A DNA stretch of 64,000 nt from Ailurus styani. Taxonomy: Eukaryota; Chordata; Mammalia; Carnivora; Ailuridae. The position numbers and the translations under genes are program-made. The notes under the pieces are model-generated. The model was not told where the DNA came from and did not search any database. It was given only the letters and a program-made list of their open reading frames with translations. Shown piece after piece: positions 50,554-60,655 of this stretch; positions within the stretch are counted from its first letter, which is position 1, and every line of letters begins with the position of its first letter. The stretch lies in assembly GCA_002007465.1 (NCBI GenBank), contig LNAC01000064.1:3960681-4024680 (forward strand), written 5' to 3'.

Positions 50554-52372
50554 AGTAGTAACATTCAAATTCAGATTTTCGTGGAACTTGAAAACTTCAT
50601 TTTTTAAAAAAAGTATTTGTAAGATGTAACCTAATCTTTTGTCAGTCCATAAAATGATGCCTAATGGCCTTTAAATGACCCAGCTGCAGAAAGCCCTGGG
50701 CATGGAGCAATAACATATAGCAGCAGTCCTGGACCAGTGGGCCAAGATGAGACCATCTGAGCCCAATGGGTACATCCACACTGACCTGCTAGAGAAGAAC
50801 ATTAACATCGTTCACAAATTATTGAATCTGGCTCTGATCCTCTCAACAAGATTGTGTTGACAATGACAGCCTGGATGACCCCAGTCAACCAGGAGATTGA
50901 GTGGGCCAGGATATATCTATAGCTGGATGCAGCCCAGCTACAGAACCATGCAAGACATCACAGTGCGGTTCACCAGCAGTAGGTGCCCAAAATGGCCATG
51001 CCATCCACAATCCACTATGACCACTTGATCAAGACCCATCTCAGGGGAAAGAAAGGTCTACACCAGGACAAAGACATAAACCAGGAAACGCATACATTTC
51101 TGGCAACTATAAGTTCCAAGAATAGCATGAGCTTCAGGAGGCTTGATTTGGAATCATTCACCAAATCATCTTGGAAAACTATGCACCCTGCAATCTTCTG
51201 ATTGGCATTTACTCCCATAGTCGTAATAGTGGTGGCCTGTAAAGCATCTATATTGGCATTGGGAGTTCTGAAACTGTGGATGGCAAGTTTGGGACTTCCT
51301 GGAAGTCCCAAATTGGTGTGACGCTTATCAGCATGCTCTCCAGCTAGACATCACCCACAGATGTGATCCTAAAAATGGCAGCCATCCTTGTGGTGAAAGG
51401 CAGCATGAGTACTATGGTAGAGTAGCATAGGTCTGGTGTAGACTCCATCTCCTATACTGACGTGATGACGATCTGCAACATGGGCCCAAATTGGGGCCCT
51501 TAGTGTTCTCTCACAAGCACAAAATGAAGAAATACGTAAGTTAAGCAGGGCAAGGAGATATGGCCAATCTTGTATGTAAAATCAAGTACACTTGGTACCT
51601 AACTCTGGCTGTTATTATAACCAGCTAATTGAAATTAATTTCAACAAGCTGAAGTAGTACATTAATGAGCCCTTTACCCTGTTCTGGCCCACTCTGTGGC
51701 AGAGAAGGAAGAATGTCCTCTGCACATCCAGTGGGTCTGATTGGCAACTGCACCAACTCAAGCTATGAGAGCATGGGGGCATTCAGCAGATGTGGCCAAG
51801 CTGGTGCTGGCTCACAGGCTCAAGAGCAAATCCCAGTTCACCACTGTACTGAGATTCAAACAGACCTACACCACAACTGAGTGGAATGGTTATGCTTAGA
51901 TCCTATAGGATATGGGTGGCATTGTCCTACCCACCATCTGTGGCCACAGCACTGACCAGTAGAACAAAAAGGACATCAACAAGAGGAAAACTGCAGTCAT
52001 TACCTCCTACAAACAGGAACTTCACTGGCCAGAATAATGTGAACCCTAAGACTCATACCTTCACTGCATTCCCCAAACTTATTACAACTCTGGCCACTCC
52101 CGGCATCCTTGGGTTCAACTCAGAGACAGACTTCCTGAGAGGAAGAATGGCAGGAAGTTCAAGCTGAAGGCTCCAGATGCAGATGAGCTTCACTAAGTAG
52201 AGCTCAATCCCCAGGCAAGATACATACCAGCCCCTGTCCCTAAGAACACCTGTGGGCAGGGTGGGGTGGAGAAGAGCCCCATCGGCAAGCACCTGCAGCT
52301 CCTGAAGCCTTTTGACGAAGGGAATGGGAAAGAGCTAAATGACCTACAGAACCTTACAAAAGTCAGAGGAAA

Positions 52373-52489
52373 GGGGTGCCTGGCTGGCTCCGTCAGTAGA
52401 ATGAGACTCTTGATCTCAGGGTCATGAATTCAGGCCCTATGCCAGGTGTAGGGATTACTTAAAAAAATTCATTAAAAAAAAAAAAAAAA
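52373..52489 (+). mobile_element. Short tRNA-derived SINE inserted in the ACO2 pseudogene
   Basis: ggggtgcctggctggctccg with gactcttgatctcagggtc and ggtgtagggattacttaaaa. It interrupts the aconitase frame after LQNLTKVRG. The flanking duplication of about aaaagtcagagga reappears after the following SINE. Confidence 0.9.
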
Positions 52490-52491
52490 GT

Positions 52492-52735
52492 CGGGCTCCT
52501 GGGTGGCTCAGTGGGTTAAAGCCTCTGCCTTAGGCTCAGGTCATGATCTCAGGGTCCTGGGATCTAGGCCTGCATTGGGCTCCCTGCTCAGCGGGGAGCC
52601 TGCTTCCTCATCNCTCAGGGTCCTGGGATCGAGGCCTGCATTGGGCTCCCTGCTCAGCGGGGAGCCTGCTTCCTTGTGATCTGCCTACTTGTGATCTCTC
52701 TGTCAAATTAAAAAAAAAAAAAAAAGTCAAAGGAT
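52492..52735 (+). mobile_element. CAN-SINE, mustelid-type, with an internal repeated block and an N
   Basis: gggctcctgggtggctcagt with gggttaaagcctctgcc. The central block of about 60-65 bp occurs twice (52548-52612 and from 52614), separated by one N. The CT-rich part is shortened. ACO2 sequence resumes after the A tail. Confidence 0.9.
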
Positions 52736-52970
52736 AATACACCACTAACTCTAACCTGACAGCTGGCACCTGGCTCAAGTTCTGGGGATCCCTGGACAAT
52801 ACCAATAACAATCTGCTTATTGGTGCTACCCAGCAAAAAGAGCAAGGTTAACTCTGTGCATAGTTGTCACCCAAGAGTTTTGTCCTATCCCTGACACTGC
52901 CCAGTAGTATAAGAAACATGGCATCAGATAGGCTGTGGCCAGATATGAGAACCATGGTGAGAGAATAAAC

Positions 52971-54049
52971 TGCAGTATGTTCATAAGAAAGATTACTATA
53001 TAAATGACTGAATAAGAGTTCTAGGAATAAAAACTTAAAATTGAAAAAGCAATTTTCAAAAAATACAAATAACAAAAAAGTCAAGATATGCAAAACAATA
53101 TGAAACTTCAATATTTTAAAATCATACATGTATAGTAAAAGTATAAAGGCATACAAAGGCACAGAAATAATGACTACTAACTTTAGAACAGTGGCCAATT
53201 CTAATATGGTAGAGAGGGAGAAGAATATGACTGGGTTAGAAAAAAGGGAGACTCAAAATATATTTGTAATGATTTTCTTTTAAAGCTGAGATATTCATTA
53301 TATCAGTCTCTATTTTTACATCTATTTCAAAATAAAAAAGGGCTCCTGGCTCTCTCAGTCAGAAAAGCATGCGACTCTTGATCTCTGAGTTTCAAGTTCG
53401 AGCTCCACGTGCTGGTTATATAGAGACTACTTAAAAATAAGATCTTAAAAAAAAAAAGAAAATGAAAAAAAGGAAAGAGGAATAACCATTAACTTACCAA
53501 ACACAGAGTAGGATAATATGCCTTCCTATCATGGGTCTCATTATTAATCACAGGTATTAAAATGTCATGGTAACAATCTCCATCAATTATTACAAAGTGT
53601 TGTAATGCCTGAGCTTCAAAAGCAACAGAATTCTACAACATACAGTTTTCAAAATCACTACCATGAGACACTGGATTTCCAAATAATGTTTCTATGGGAT
53701 ACTATAAACATCATAATGTAACAAAATAATTTGGTATGTTATTATTTTCATTAACTAACTCTAAAAGTGACCTCATTCTTATATTGTAAGCAAAAGCAAA
53801 CACTTAAAGTGCATAAAATAGGTATTCCTTAATACACAATCAGGTATCTTCAAAACTACTGATTATAACTAAAATCTTTTTCTAATTATAATTACATAAA
53901 TTTGAAACATAAGTATATCTTAGCAGAAAAAATATTCTGCAGGTACTCTAACAATTACGAGATGAATGATTGGGAGAGGGAAAAAATACAACGCAGTAGG
54001 CAAGAAATAAGTAAACAACTTACTGAGAAAAATTAAAGCAGGACTAAAT
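52971..54049. other. Intron between the ACO2 relic and the L1
   Basis: Only the short SINE at 53339 is recognised. The lost 3' end of the ACO2 copy is not found here. Confidence 0.5.
53339..53459 (+). mobile_element. Short tRNA-derived SINE
   Basis: gggctcctggctctctcagt, catgcgactcttgatctctg, tagagactacttaaaaataa and an A tail. Confidence 0.86.
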
Positions 54050-54161
54050 AAACAGAGACAATTACCATGTTCAGGATTTGAAAGACTCAATACTGGCAAG
54101 ATGTCAGTTTCTCCCTAAGTTCAAACACAAATTCAATGAAATCCCAATCAAAACCCAAACA

Positions 54162-54372
54162 GGGGTGCCTGGGTGGCTCAGTGGGTTAAAGCCTCTGCTT
54201 TTGGCTCAGGTCATGATCCCAGGGTCCTGGGATCGAGGCCCACATCGGGCTCTCTGCTCAGCAGGGAGCCTGCTTCCTCCTCTCTACCCTCTATCTGCCT
54301 GCCTCTCTGCCTACTTGTAATCTCTCTCTCTGTGTCAAATGAATAAATAAAATCTTTAAAAAAAAAAAAAAA
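54162..54372 (+). mobile_element. CAN-SINE, young mustelid-type, inside an L1
   Basis: ggggtgcctgggtggctcag, gggttaaagcctctgctttt, long A tail. It splits the L1 3' half that continues on both sides. Confidence 0.95.
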
Positions 54373-54796
54373 CAAACACGACTTTAAGTAGAAATTGACA
54401 AGTCGATGCTAAAATTTACATGGCAAACAAAGAACTTAAAATAACCTAAACAATCTTTAAAAAAGATAAAGTTAGAGGACTCATACTACCTAATGTCAAG
54501 ATTGAGGATACAGCTACAGCAAAGAAGACCATCGATATTGGTATAAATATAAATAGATTAATGAAACAGACATTCCAGAAATAGACCTACATATGTACTG
54601 TCAATTGATTTTTGACGAAGATGCCAATGCAATTCAATGAGGAAAGACAAAGCTTTTCAATAGACAGTGTTTTAACAACTGAATAGACAAATAGGGAAAA
54701 AATAATATCGAAAACCTTGATTCCAACCAAATAGTCACAAAAACTGATTAAGATATATCACAGACCTAAAAATAAAGCTAAACTATCAAGTTTTTT

Positions 54797-54983
54797 GTTT
54801 TGTTTTGTTTTTTGTTTTTAGAGAGAGAGAGAGATCACAAGTAGGCAGAGAGGCAGGCAGAGAGAAGAGGAAGCAGGTTCCCTGCTGAGCAGAGAGCCTG
54901 AGGTGGGGCTCGATTCCAGGACCCTGAGATCATGAACTGAGCAGAAGGCAAAGGCTTTAACCCACTGAGCCACCCAGGCGCCC
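54797..54983 (-). mobile_element. CAN-SINE with a (TTTTG)n tail, inside an L1
   Basis: Reverse orientation. The usual tttatttattt tail is replaced by gttttgttttgttttttg. The head is gagccacccaggcgccc. Duplication actatcaagttttt on both sides. Confidence 0.93.
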
Positions 54984-55568
54984 CGACTATCAAGTTTTTA
55001 GAAAAAAGAAAAAACATTTATAAGACTATCAGATTTCTCAGAAAAAATCTAAAACACAAAAAGCATTAATCATAGAAAAATCGATAAAATTTGACTACAT
55101 CAAAAATTTTAAATTTTGCTCCTTACTAGGACTGCCAGACTAGGAAAAAATCCTCCACACATATCAGAATATATAAGGAACCCTAACAACTCAGTAAGAC
55201 AATCTGCCAATATAAAACAACCAACTTCACAAAAGAAGGTATCAAGTACCAAAAAAGAAAATGAAAAGATTAACATTATTAGTCATCAGATAAAAACAAA
55301 TTAATATCAGTATGGGATACCCTTTCATGCTTTGTAGAAAAGATAAAAATCAAAATGGTTACACCAAATATTGACAAAGACATGGACGGAACAACTGTAA
55401 CACATGTTGTTGGTGGGGATGTTAAATCACACACCCCCTTGGGTAGAAGGTTTAGCATTTTGTTATAAACATACACCTATCCTATACTAGCAACTCCATT
55501 CCTAAATATGCATGCAACACAAATAAAAATGTATGTCTACAAAAGATTTGTACAAGAATGTCAAAGCA

Positions 55569-55768
55569 GGGAGCCTGGGTGGCTCAGTGGGTTAAAGCCT
55601 CTGCCTTCAGCTCAGGTCATGATCTCAGGGTCCTGGGATAAGGCCCGCATCGGGCTCCCTGCTCAGCAGGAAGCCTGCCTCCTCCTCTCTCTCTGCCTGC
55701 CTCTCTGCCTACTTGTGATCTCTCTCTCTGTCAAATAAATAAATAAAATCTTAAGAAAAAAAAAAAAA
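55569..55768 (+). mobile_element. CAN-SINE, young mustelid-type, inside an L1
   Basis: gggagcctgggtggctcagt, gggttaaagcctctgcc, A tail. Duplication agaatgtcaaagca on both sides. Confidence 0.95.
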
Positions 55769-55960
55769 GAATGTCAAAGCAGCTTTAGTCACAATAACAC
55801 CAAACTGGAAACAACCCAAATGTCCATCAACAGAATGGAAAACCTGTATCATATTTGTAAACTGGAATAATACTTGACAATGAAAAATAATAAATTACTG
55901 ACACACAAATCATGCATAATTTCAAAAACATTATGTTGAGCAAAAATCTGACAATGAGAC

Positions 55961-56014
55961 AGATACATAGACAGATAGGTAGATAGATAGATAGGTGGGT
56001 AGATAGATGATAGA
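55961..56014. repeat. (GATA)n microsatellite, imperfect
   Basis: agatacatagacagataggt followed by agatagatagataggtgggt and agatagatgatagat. Confidence 0.9.
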
Positions 56015-56771
56015 TCAATCAGCCGATCTCCAGAGAATTCTGCCAGGTGAAAAAGCCATTCCTAAAAGGTTACACACTACATACATGACTCCATTTATAT
56101 AACATTCTTTAAAAAGATTATAAAAATGGAGAATGGATTAGTGGTTGTCAGTCGTTAAGACGTGGGGCTGGAGTAGGCTGGAAGGAGAAAGCAGGAGCAA
56201 AGTGGGTATGGTTATACAACAGTGAAAGAAGGGATCCTGGTAATGGAACTGCTCTGTATTTTGACTGTGGCAGTATATATATATAAATCTAATAAATCTA
56301 AACATGTAATATAATTACACAGAATGCACACACAAAGAAGCACAAATAAAACGGAAAAAAACTGAACAGGATTAGTGAATTGCCAATATCCTGATTGGGA
56401 TACTGTATTATAGTTTTGAAAGATGTTATCATTGAGAGAAAATGGGTACAGTGTACATATGATCTCTCTCTAGTATTTCTTAGAACTACATGCGAATCTA
56501 CAATTATCTCTAAATAAAAGGCTTAATTTAAAAAACTTCAAAAACATATATATGCCCTCTATTTTCCTTGCACATCTTTCTCCAAGAAAGAGATTGTCTA
56601 GCCATTAATTTCATGTCTCCCTGATGTCCCTAAAAAAAACAGTAATTTAAAGACATAAAACAATAGGAAAGTTACACTTTTAAACAACTCATTGTCTTCT
56701 AAAATATATGAACTCTACCACCCTCCAAACTCTCCTTACCAAGTTGCCACTAAAGTGGTACTATTTAAAGA

Positions 56772-56782
56772 GACAAAGCACT
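56772..56782. repeat. Target-site duplication, 3' side of the DPPA2 retrocopy
   Basis: gacaaagcact, identical to 57852-57862. It directly adjoins the poly(A) tail. Confidence 0.88.
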
Positions 56783-56820
56783 GTTTTTTTTTTTCAATGG
56801 CAGCTGTGGGCTCTCCACCA

Positions 56821-56833
56821 TTTATTCTTTATT
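56821..56833 (-). terminator. Overlapping polyadenylation signals of the DPPA2 retrocopy
   Basis: On the minus strand two AATAAA hexamers lie at 56828-56833 and 56821-56826. The first encodes the Asn-Lys of the last residues (LNKE). The second contains the TAA stop codon. The poly(A) run begins about 26 bases beyond the second, the usual cleavage distance. Confidence 0.8.
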
Positions 56834-57781
56834 AAGATATAGCCCATCCAAAGGAAATGATGCTGGTCTATTCAAACGAGGTCGCTTTTCCTTCCCCAGT
56901 GCAATTAATCTTTTCATCATCTTCTTATTTCTCTTCACACATTCAGGGCATAACATATTGTCTTCTAGGTCTGGGGATGGGAAAGTGCAGGCGGGTAACA
57001 GGAAGAGAGAGATCATCCTTTTGTGAGTGTCAGGCACCCAGGCCTGACCTGCATGAAATTGTAGGTGAACCCAACCTGGTGTGTCTGCCAAGAGAGGTCT
57101 GCCACGGACCACACACCACCGGAGACCAGAGGCTTCCAGAAGAAAGGTCTCAACAGAAGCAGGAATGGAACGTGAATTCACTGACTGGGACTGACTGGCT
57201 CTTGCAGCAATTCTTGACCATGCTGCCAACATGCCTTCCTGTGCTGAAGTTACCACCTCGACTGTAGTAATCCCTTCCTCTCTCTCACTCTTCTTACAAC
57301 TTTTCCAAAGCCTTGCTTTCTGGGCCACCATCTTGCCTTTCCTCGAACATGACTGCAATTTAGCTTCTGGTGATGTTTCATGAATATTCTGGTTTATTTC
57401 AGGGTAAGCATATTTCTGGAGCTTCAGATAAACCTCTCTTTTCCAGCCCTCGGCACTCAAATTCAACTGTTGGCACCAGTTCCGCAAAGTGTCCCAACGT
57501 ACTTTATTAAATGAAGGCGAAATGGTTGGCAAGGGAGGGACTGGTGTGTTACAACTATGTTTCGGGCAAAACTTGAATTGTTCCTTTATTTGAGGATGAC
57601 AAACTTTATCGCTTGACCCAGGCATCTTCAGTGTTTCTGAAGTTGAAGAAACACTTGGTTCCATTTGATGTTCTTCATTAGGTACCTCATTAACTGGAAC
57701 CAATGTGAGAATCACACTTTCTTCCTCTAATGCCTCCTCAGAGAAATTCTGCCCATTGTTCCCGTAAGTTGAGTACACCAT
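56822..57781 (-). CDS. DPPA2: Intact intronless DPPA2-like retrogene, 319 aa
   Basis: DPPA2 is a nuclear chromatin factor of pluripotent and germ cells that works with DPPA4 and binds DNA through a SAP domain. This continuous 319-codon frame carries the whole protein. It has an acidic N-terminus with [12 protein letters not shown] (residues 20-30) and a SAP domain at about 93-128 including [13 protein letters not shown] basic stretch lies at about 145-168. The Dppa2/4 C-terminal region is at about 175-292, with [39 protein letters not shown] and the cysteine pair of [18 protein letters not shown]. It matches DPPA2 better than DPPA4. The parent gene has several introns; this copy has none. No stop or frameshift was found. 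The C-terminal tail after KRL (about 27 residues) is longer than the human protein as I recall it. The copy is in the same orientation as the host VPS13B. Whether it is expressed cannot be seen; it may be a recent non-functional copy. Confidence 0.85.
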   Translation of the reverse strand: MVYSTYGNNGQNFSEEALEEESVILTLVPVNEVPNEEHQMEPSVSSTSETLKMPGSSDKVCHPQIKEQFKFCPKHSCNTPVPPLPTISPSFNKVRWDTLRNWCQQLNLSAEGWKREVYLKLQKYAYPEINQNIHETSPEAKLQSCSRKGKMVAQKARLWKSCKKSEREEGITTVEVVTSAQEGMLAAWSRIAARASQSQSVNSRSIPASVETFLLEASGLRWCVVRGRPLLADTPGWVHLQFHAGQAWVPDTHKRMISLFLLPACTFPSPDLEDNMLCPECVKRNKKMMKRLIALGKEKRPRLNRPASFPLDGLYLNKE

Positions 57782-57851
57782 TTTCAGGAACGTTCAGAGG
57801 AAGGCAAAGCCAGCAAACTTAGGACATCTGCCCTTCACTTCTTTTCACCTC

Positions 57852-57862
57852 GACAAAGCACT
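57852..57862. repeat. Target-site duplication, 5' side of the DPPA2 retrocopy
   Basis: gacaaagcact, an exact copy of 56772-56782. It marks the 5' boundary of the inserted cDNA. Confidence 0.88.
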
Positions 57863-59259
57863 ATTATTTAAAGAGATTCTAATACAGATATATCTAAACA
57901 ATTATGATTCCTTGATATACGCATTAAATGATAAACGACTACTAGAGGGCTAAATCCTTCTCTAAGTGGCCCTGGAATTACTTGACTGCTTCTTATTAAG
58001 GAAATTACACAATATTACTATACTTGACTACCCTGCTATAGAAAACATGTGACTCAATTTTTTCCTTCCTTTACTATCAAAATGAGGTTAATGTAATACC
58101 AGTACAAATCAAGACAAATAAATGGACCAAAAAAATGAAAGTTATTGAAGCCTAATATTTAAAAGTTTATAATTCACACAGGAAATTTTTTTCTTTTTTT
58201 TCCACATTGGAAATTTAAAGAAGAGTCTTTATTATGGGGAATATGGAAAGGAATGGATAAAATCTTTTAATCTAAATCTTTTATCTTGAATCCCATGCTG
58301 TGCATTTAAGAATGTTTTGAAGGATAACCTAACTCGATGTACATAAAACACTGAAGCTAAGTAAGGATTTGGGTAAGTGTAACATTCACTTTGTACTTGT
58401 AAACATTCTTTCCACACTGAGCCCCTTGGGACACTTAAAGAATTTACTGAATAAATTCCTCGGAATATATCAAAGAACATTTAATTTGGCCTAAAACACT
58501 TGAATTGATTTAAAAAAAGTTATCTGATCCCTTACTTGCATAAAATGGCCATTTAATGAAAAGACTAATGTGGTAACCGTAAATCTTAGCCTTACTGATT
58601 CCTGATTTTTCTATTTCCTTACAAATATTTAAGACCTGTCAAAAATAATATTTTAATCCAATGATCTTGAGTTTAAAATTCAGCCATTTCCTCTGTGAAC
58701 TGAAGGACAAAGAAGGGAAAATGGGTAAATCACAGGCTATTATTTAAATGATCCAATGAGTCTTTACACGATGTTTAACTGATAGTCTCACACATCAGGA
58801 TACTAGACAGCATAAATCTCTTCCACTTCCTTTATCAATATTGTTGAAACCCAATTAAATTTAAAAATGTAGACAGATTTAGATAGATAAGAAACAAACC
58901 TCTATTCTAATATAGGTTGCTGGAGTTGTGAAAATAATGCTACAATGATTCCCAAACTTTTGAAAAACTGACTTTGTAATTAGGCTTCAAATACTTAACT
59001 GATACTGTTAATTGATATTGTTTTGTTTAGCCCTCTCCTAAAGAGGCAAAAGTATACTAAGAAATCCATAAATGAAGACATTAGCAAAGATTCAGGGAAA
59101 AAAAGATACTCTAATTCTGCTTTTTAGTAACATAATTATAGAGCACAAGGGAAATTTTATCACTGCTTATTTCAAACTTACTTGTAAGACGACTTAACAA
59201 AATCTCACCTAGAGGCTTGAGCATGTTAACATTTTTTGTCCTAAAAAAAATTATTTTAA
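57863..59259. other. Intron after the DPPA2 retrocopy
   Basis: AT-rich unique sequence apart from the possible retrocopy end at 58190-58480. Confidence 0.5.
58190..58480 (-). pseudogene. Possible 3' end of a processed retrocopy, unidentified
   Basis: On the minus strand an 82-codon frame beginning MFFDIFRGIYSVNSLSVPRG ends near an AATAAAG signal (around 58229). A dense A run (ttcttttttttcc on the plus strand, 58190-58203) follows about 25 bases downstream. That spacing is typical of a reverse-transcribed 3' end. The encoded sequence is not recognised and no target duplication was found. Confidence 0.25.
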
Positions 59260-59449
59260 GGGTGCCTGGGTGGCTCAGTGGGTTAAAGCCTCTGCCTTCA
59301 GCTCAGGTCGTGATCTCAGGGTCCTGGGATCGATCCCCGCATTGGGCTCCCTGCCCGGCGGGGAGCCTGCTTCCCCCTCTCTCTGCCTGCCTCTCTGTCT
59401 CCTTGTGATCTCTGTGTGTCAAATAAATAAAATGAAATCTTAAAAAAAA
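59260..59449 (+). mobile_element. CAN-SINE, young mustelid-type
   Basis: gggtgcctgggtggctcagt, gggttaaagcctctgcc. Duplication aaaaaaattatttta flanks it. Confidence 0.95.
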
Positions 59450-59765
59450 ATTATTTTAGATTAACAAAATATCCCTTGAACAAAATGGAATTTAAACTAA
59501 GTATATTGTTAATGATTCGTTTCCCTTAAATTTTAAAAGTTATACTTCTATAGTTATAATGGTGACCTCAAAATATTGACAATTTCTTCTGTCAACTATC
59601 TATAAAATATAAGATCAATGTATTCTTCTGCCTCACGTACACATGCAATACTTTAAAGTTGTTTTTCTGTAGCAGATTTCAGATTTCACTTTCAGTCTTG
59701 ATTTTTACAATTTTATCTACACCAAACTCCACTAAAGTCAAAATGCATTAAAAAGTTTATTGTGT

Positions 59766-59946
59766 TGGGGCACCAGGGTGGCTTAGTCGGTCAAGTGTCC
59801 GACTCTTGATTTTGGCTCAAGTATGATCTCGGGGCTGTAAGATGGAGCCCCGTGTCAGGCTTCTCTTGCTGGGCGTGGAGTCTGCTTAAGATTCTCTCTT
59901 TCCTTCTGCCACTCCCCACTTCCCTCGCAAGAAATAAAAAATAAAA
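59766..59946 (+). mobile_element. CAN-SINE, older; its end takes part in a tandem duplication
   Basis: ggggcaccagggtggcttag, gtccgactcttgattttgg, then a shortened CT part and a caagaaataaaaaataaaag tail. The duplication is about gtttattgtgttg / gtgtattgtgttg. The last 30 bp are repeated at 60181. Confidence 0.86.
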
Positions 59947-60424
59947 GTGTATTGTGTTGATTTTACAAAAATGCAAAAATACAACCCAGATGTTTTGTGA
60001 ACATAATCAGCGGTCTTTCTTCAAATTAAAATTAACCTTAATTTCCTAGTGAAAGTATCACTTTTTAGCAATTCAGAATTTAAAATTCTACTTCAACAAA
60101 ACTACTAGTATCGTTTATGCCAATGAGAACATAAGCCTATTAAAACAGAGAACGTCCTCCTGTTCCCTCCCCACTTCCTCACTTCCCTCGCAAGAAATAA
60201 AAAATAAGTGTATTGTGTTGACTTGTATAAAAATGCATAAATACAACCCAGATGTTTTGTGAACATAATCAGCGGTCTTTCTTCAAATTAAAATTATCCT
60301 TAATTTGCTAGTGAAAGTATCACTTTTTTTTTAGCAATTCAGAAATTAAATTCTACTTCAAGAAAACTACTAGTATCATTTATCCCAATGGGAACATAAA
60401 TCTATTAAAACAGAGAACATCTTC
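59918..60424 (+). repeat. Local tandem duplication, two copies of about 240 bp
   Basis: 59918-60155 and 60181-60424 are the same sequence with roughly 5-7% differences: acttccctcgcaagaaataa, tacaacccagatgttttgtg, aatcagcggtctttcttcaa, gaaaactactagtatcattt. The offset is 263 bp. The unit starts in the tail of the SINE at 59766-59946. Confidence 0.93.
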
Positions 60425-60440
60425 ATAAAGGAGTCGTATC

Positions 60441-60655
60441 GGGCGCCTGGGTGGCTCAGTGGGTTAAAGCCTCTGCTTTCGGCTCAGGTCATGATCTCAG
60501 CGCCCTGGGATCAAGGCCCGCATCGGGCTCTCTGCTCAGCAGGGAGCCCGCTTCCTCCTCTCCCTGTCTCTCTGCCTGCCTCTCTGCCTACTTGTGATCT
60601 TTCTCTCTGTGTCAAATAAATAAATAAAATCTTTAAAAATAAAAAATAAATAAAT
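60441..60655 (+). mobile_element. CAN-SINE, young mustelid-type
   Basis: gggcgcctgggtggctcagt, gggttaaagcctctgctttc. Exact 14 bp duplication aaaggagtcgtatc at 60427-60440 and 60656-60669. Confidence 0.96.

Larger units (their letters stand above)
50677..52970 (+). pseudogene. ACO2: Processed pseudogene of mitochondrial aconitase (ACO2)
   Basis: ACO2 is the mitochondrial [4Fe-4S] enzyme converting citrate to isocitrate. The plus strand carries a collinear, intronless but badly damaged copy. Recognisable pieces in order are LQKALG (targeting peptide), [42 protein letters not shown], a damaged CNMG region, HKHKMKKYVS and GLIGNCTNSSYESMG. Then follow NRNFTGQNNVNPKTHTF, NSETDFL, LQLLKPFDEGNGK, LDNTNNNLLIGA and a last piece like ENHGER. 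The first cluster cysteine context (CTNSSYE) survives near 51740-51775, but the Cys-Gly-Pro-Cys motif has decayed to CGHS. Stops and frameshifts are frequent from the first codons. The copy is split by two SINEs (52373-52735) and lacks the last quarter of the enzyme, so it cannot make aconitase. It is antisense to VPS13B. Boundaries are approximate to about 15 bp. Confidence 0.9.
54050..56530 (+). mobile_element. L1 fragment, ORF2 end and 3' UTR, broken by three SINEs
   Basis: L1 ORF2 relics run through ttaaagcaggactaaataaa, agaggactcatactacctaa, atgtactgtcaattgatttt and aaagacatggacggaacaac. The 3' UTR ends before 56530 with aattatctctaaataaaagg. CAN-SINEs interrupt it at 54162, 54797 and 55569. 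The DPPA2 retrocopy lies about 250 bp beyond its end. Confidence 0.85.
56783..57851 (-). mobile_element. DPPA2 retrocopy insertion unit (5' UTR, ORF, 3' UTR, poly(A))
   Basis: The DPPA2 copy has all hallmarks of L1-mediated retrotransposition. A poly(A) tail (T run on the plus strand, 56784-56794) follows the 3' UTR. The identical 11 bp sequence gacaaagcact flanks the unit at 56772-56782 and 57852-57862. About 70 bp of 5' UTR (57782-57851) and a 3' UTR of under 40 bp are included, so the insert looks full-length. No SINE has landed inside it and the duplication is exact, which argues for a fairly young insertion. Confidence 0.9.

Noticed and set aside
56857..57267. 136-codon plus-strand frame
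   Set aside because: It is the antisense shadow of the DPPA2 frame and has no own coding character.
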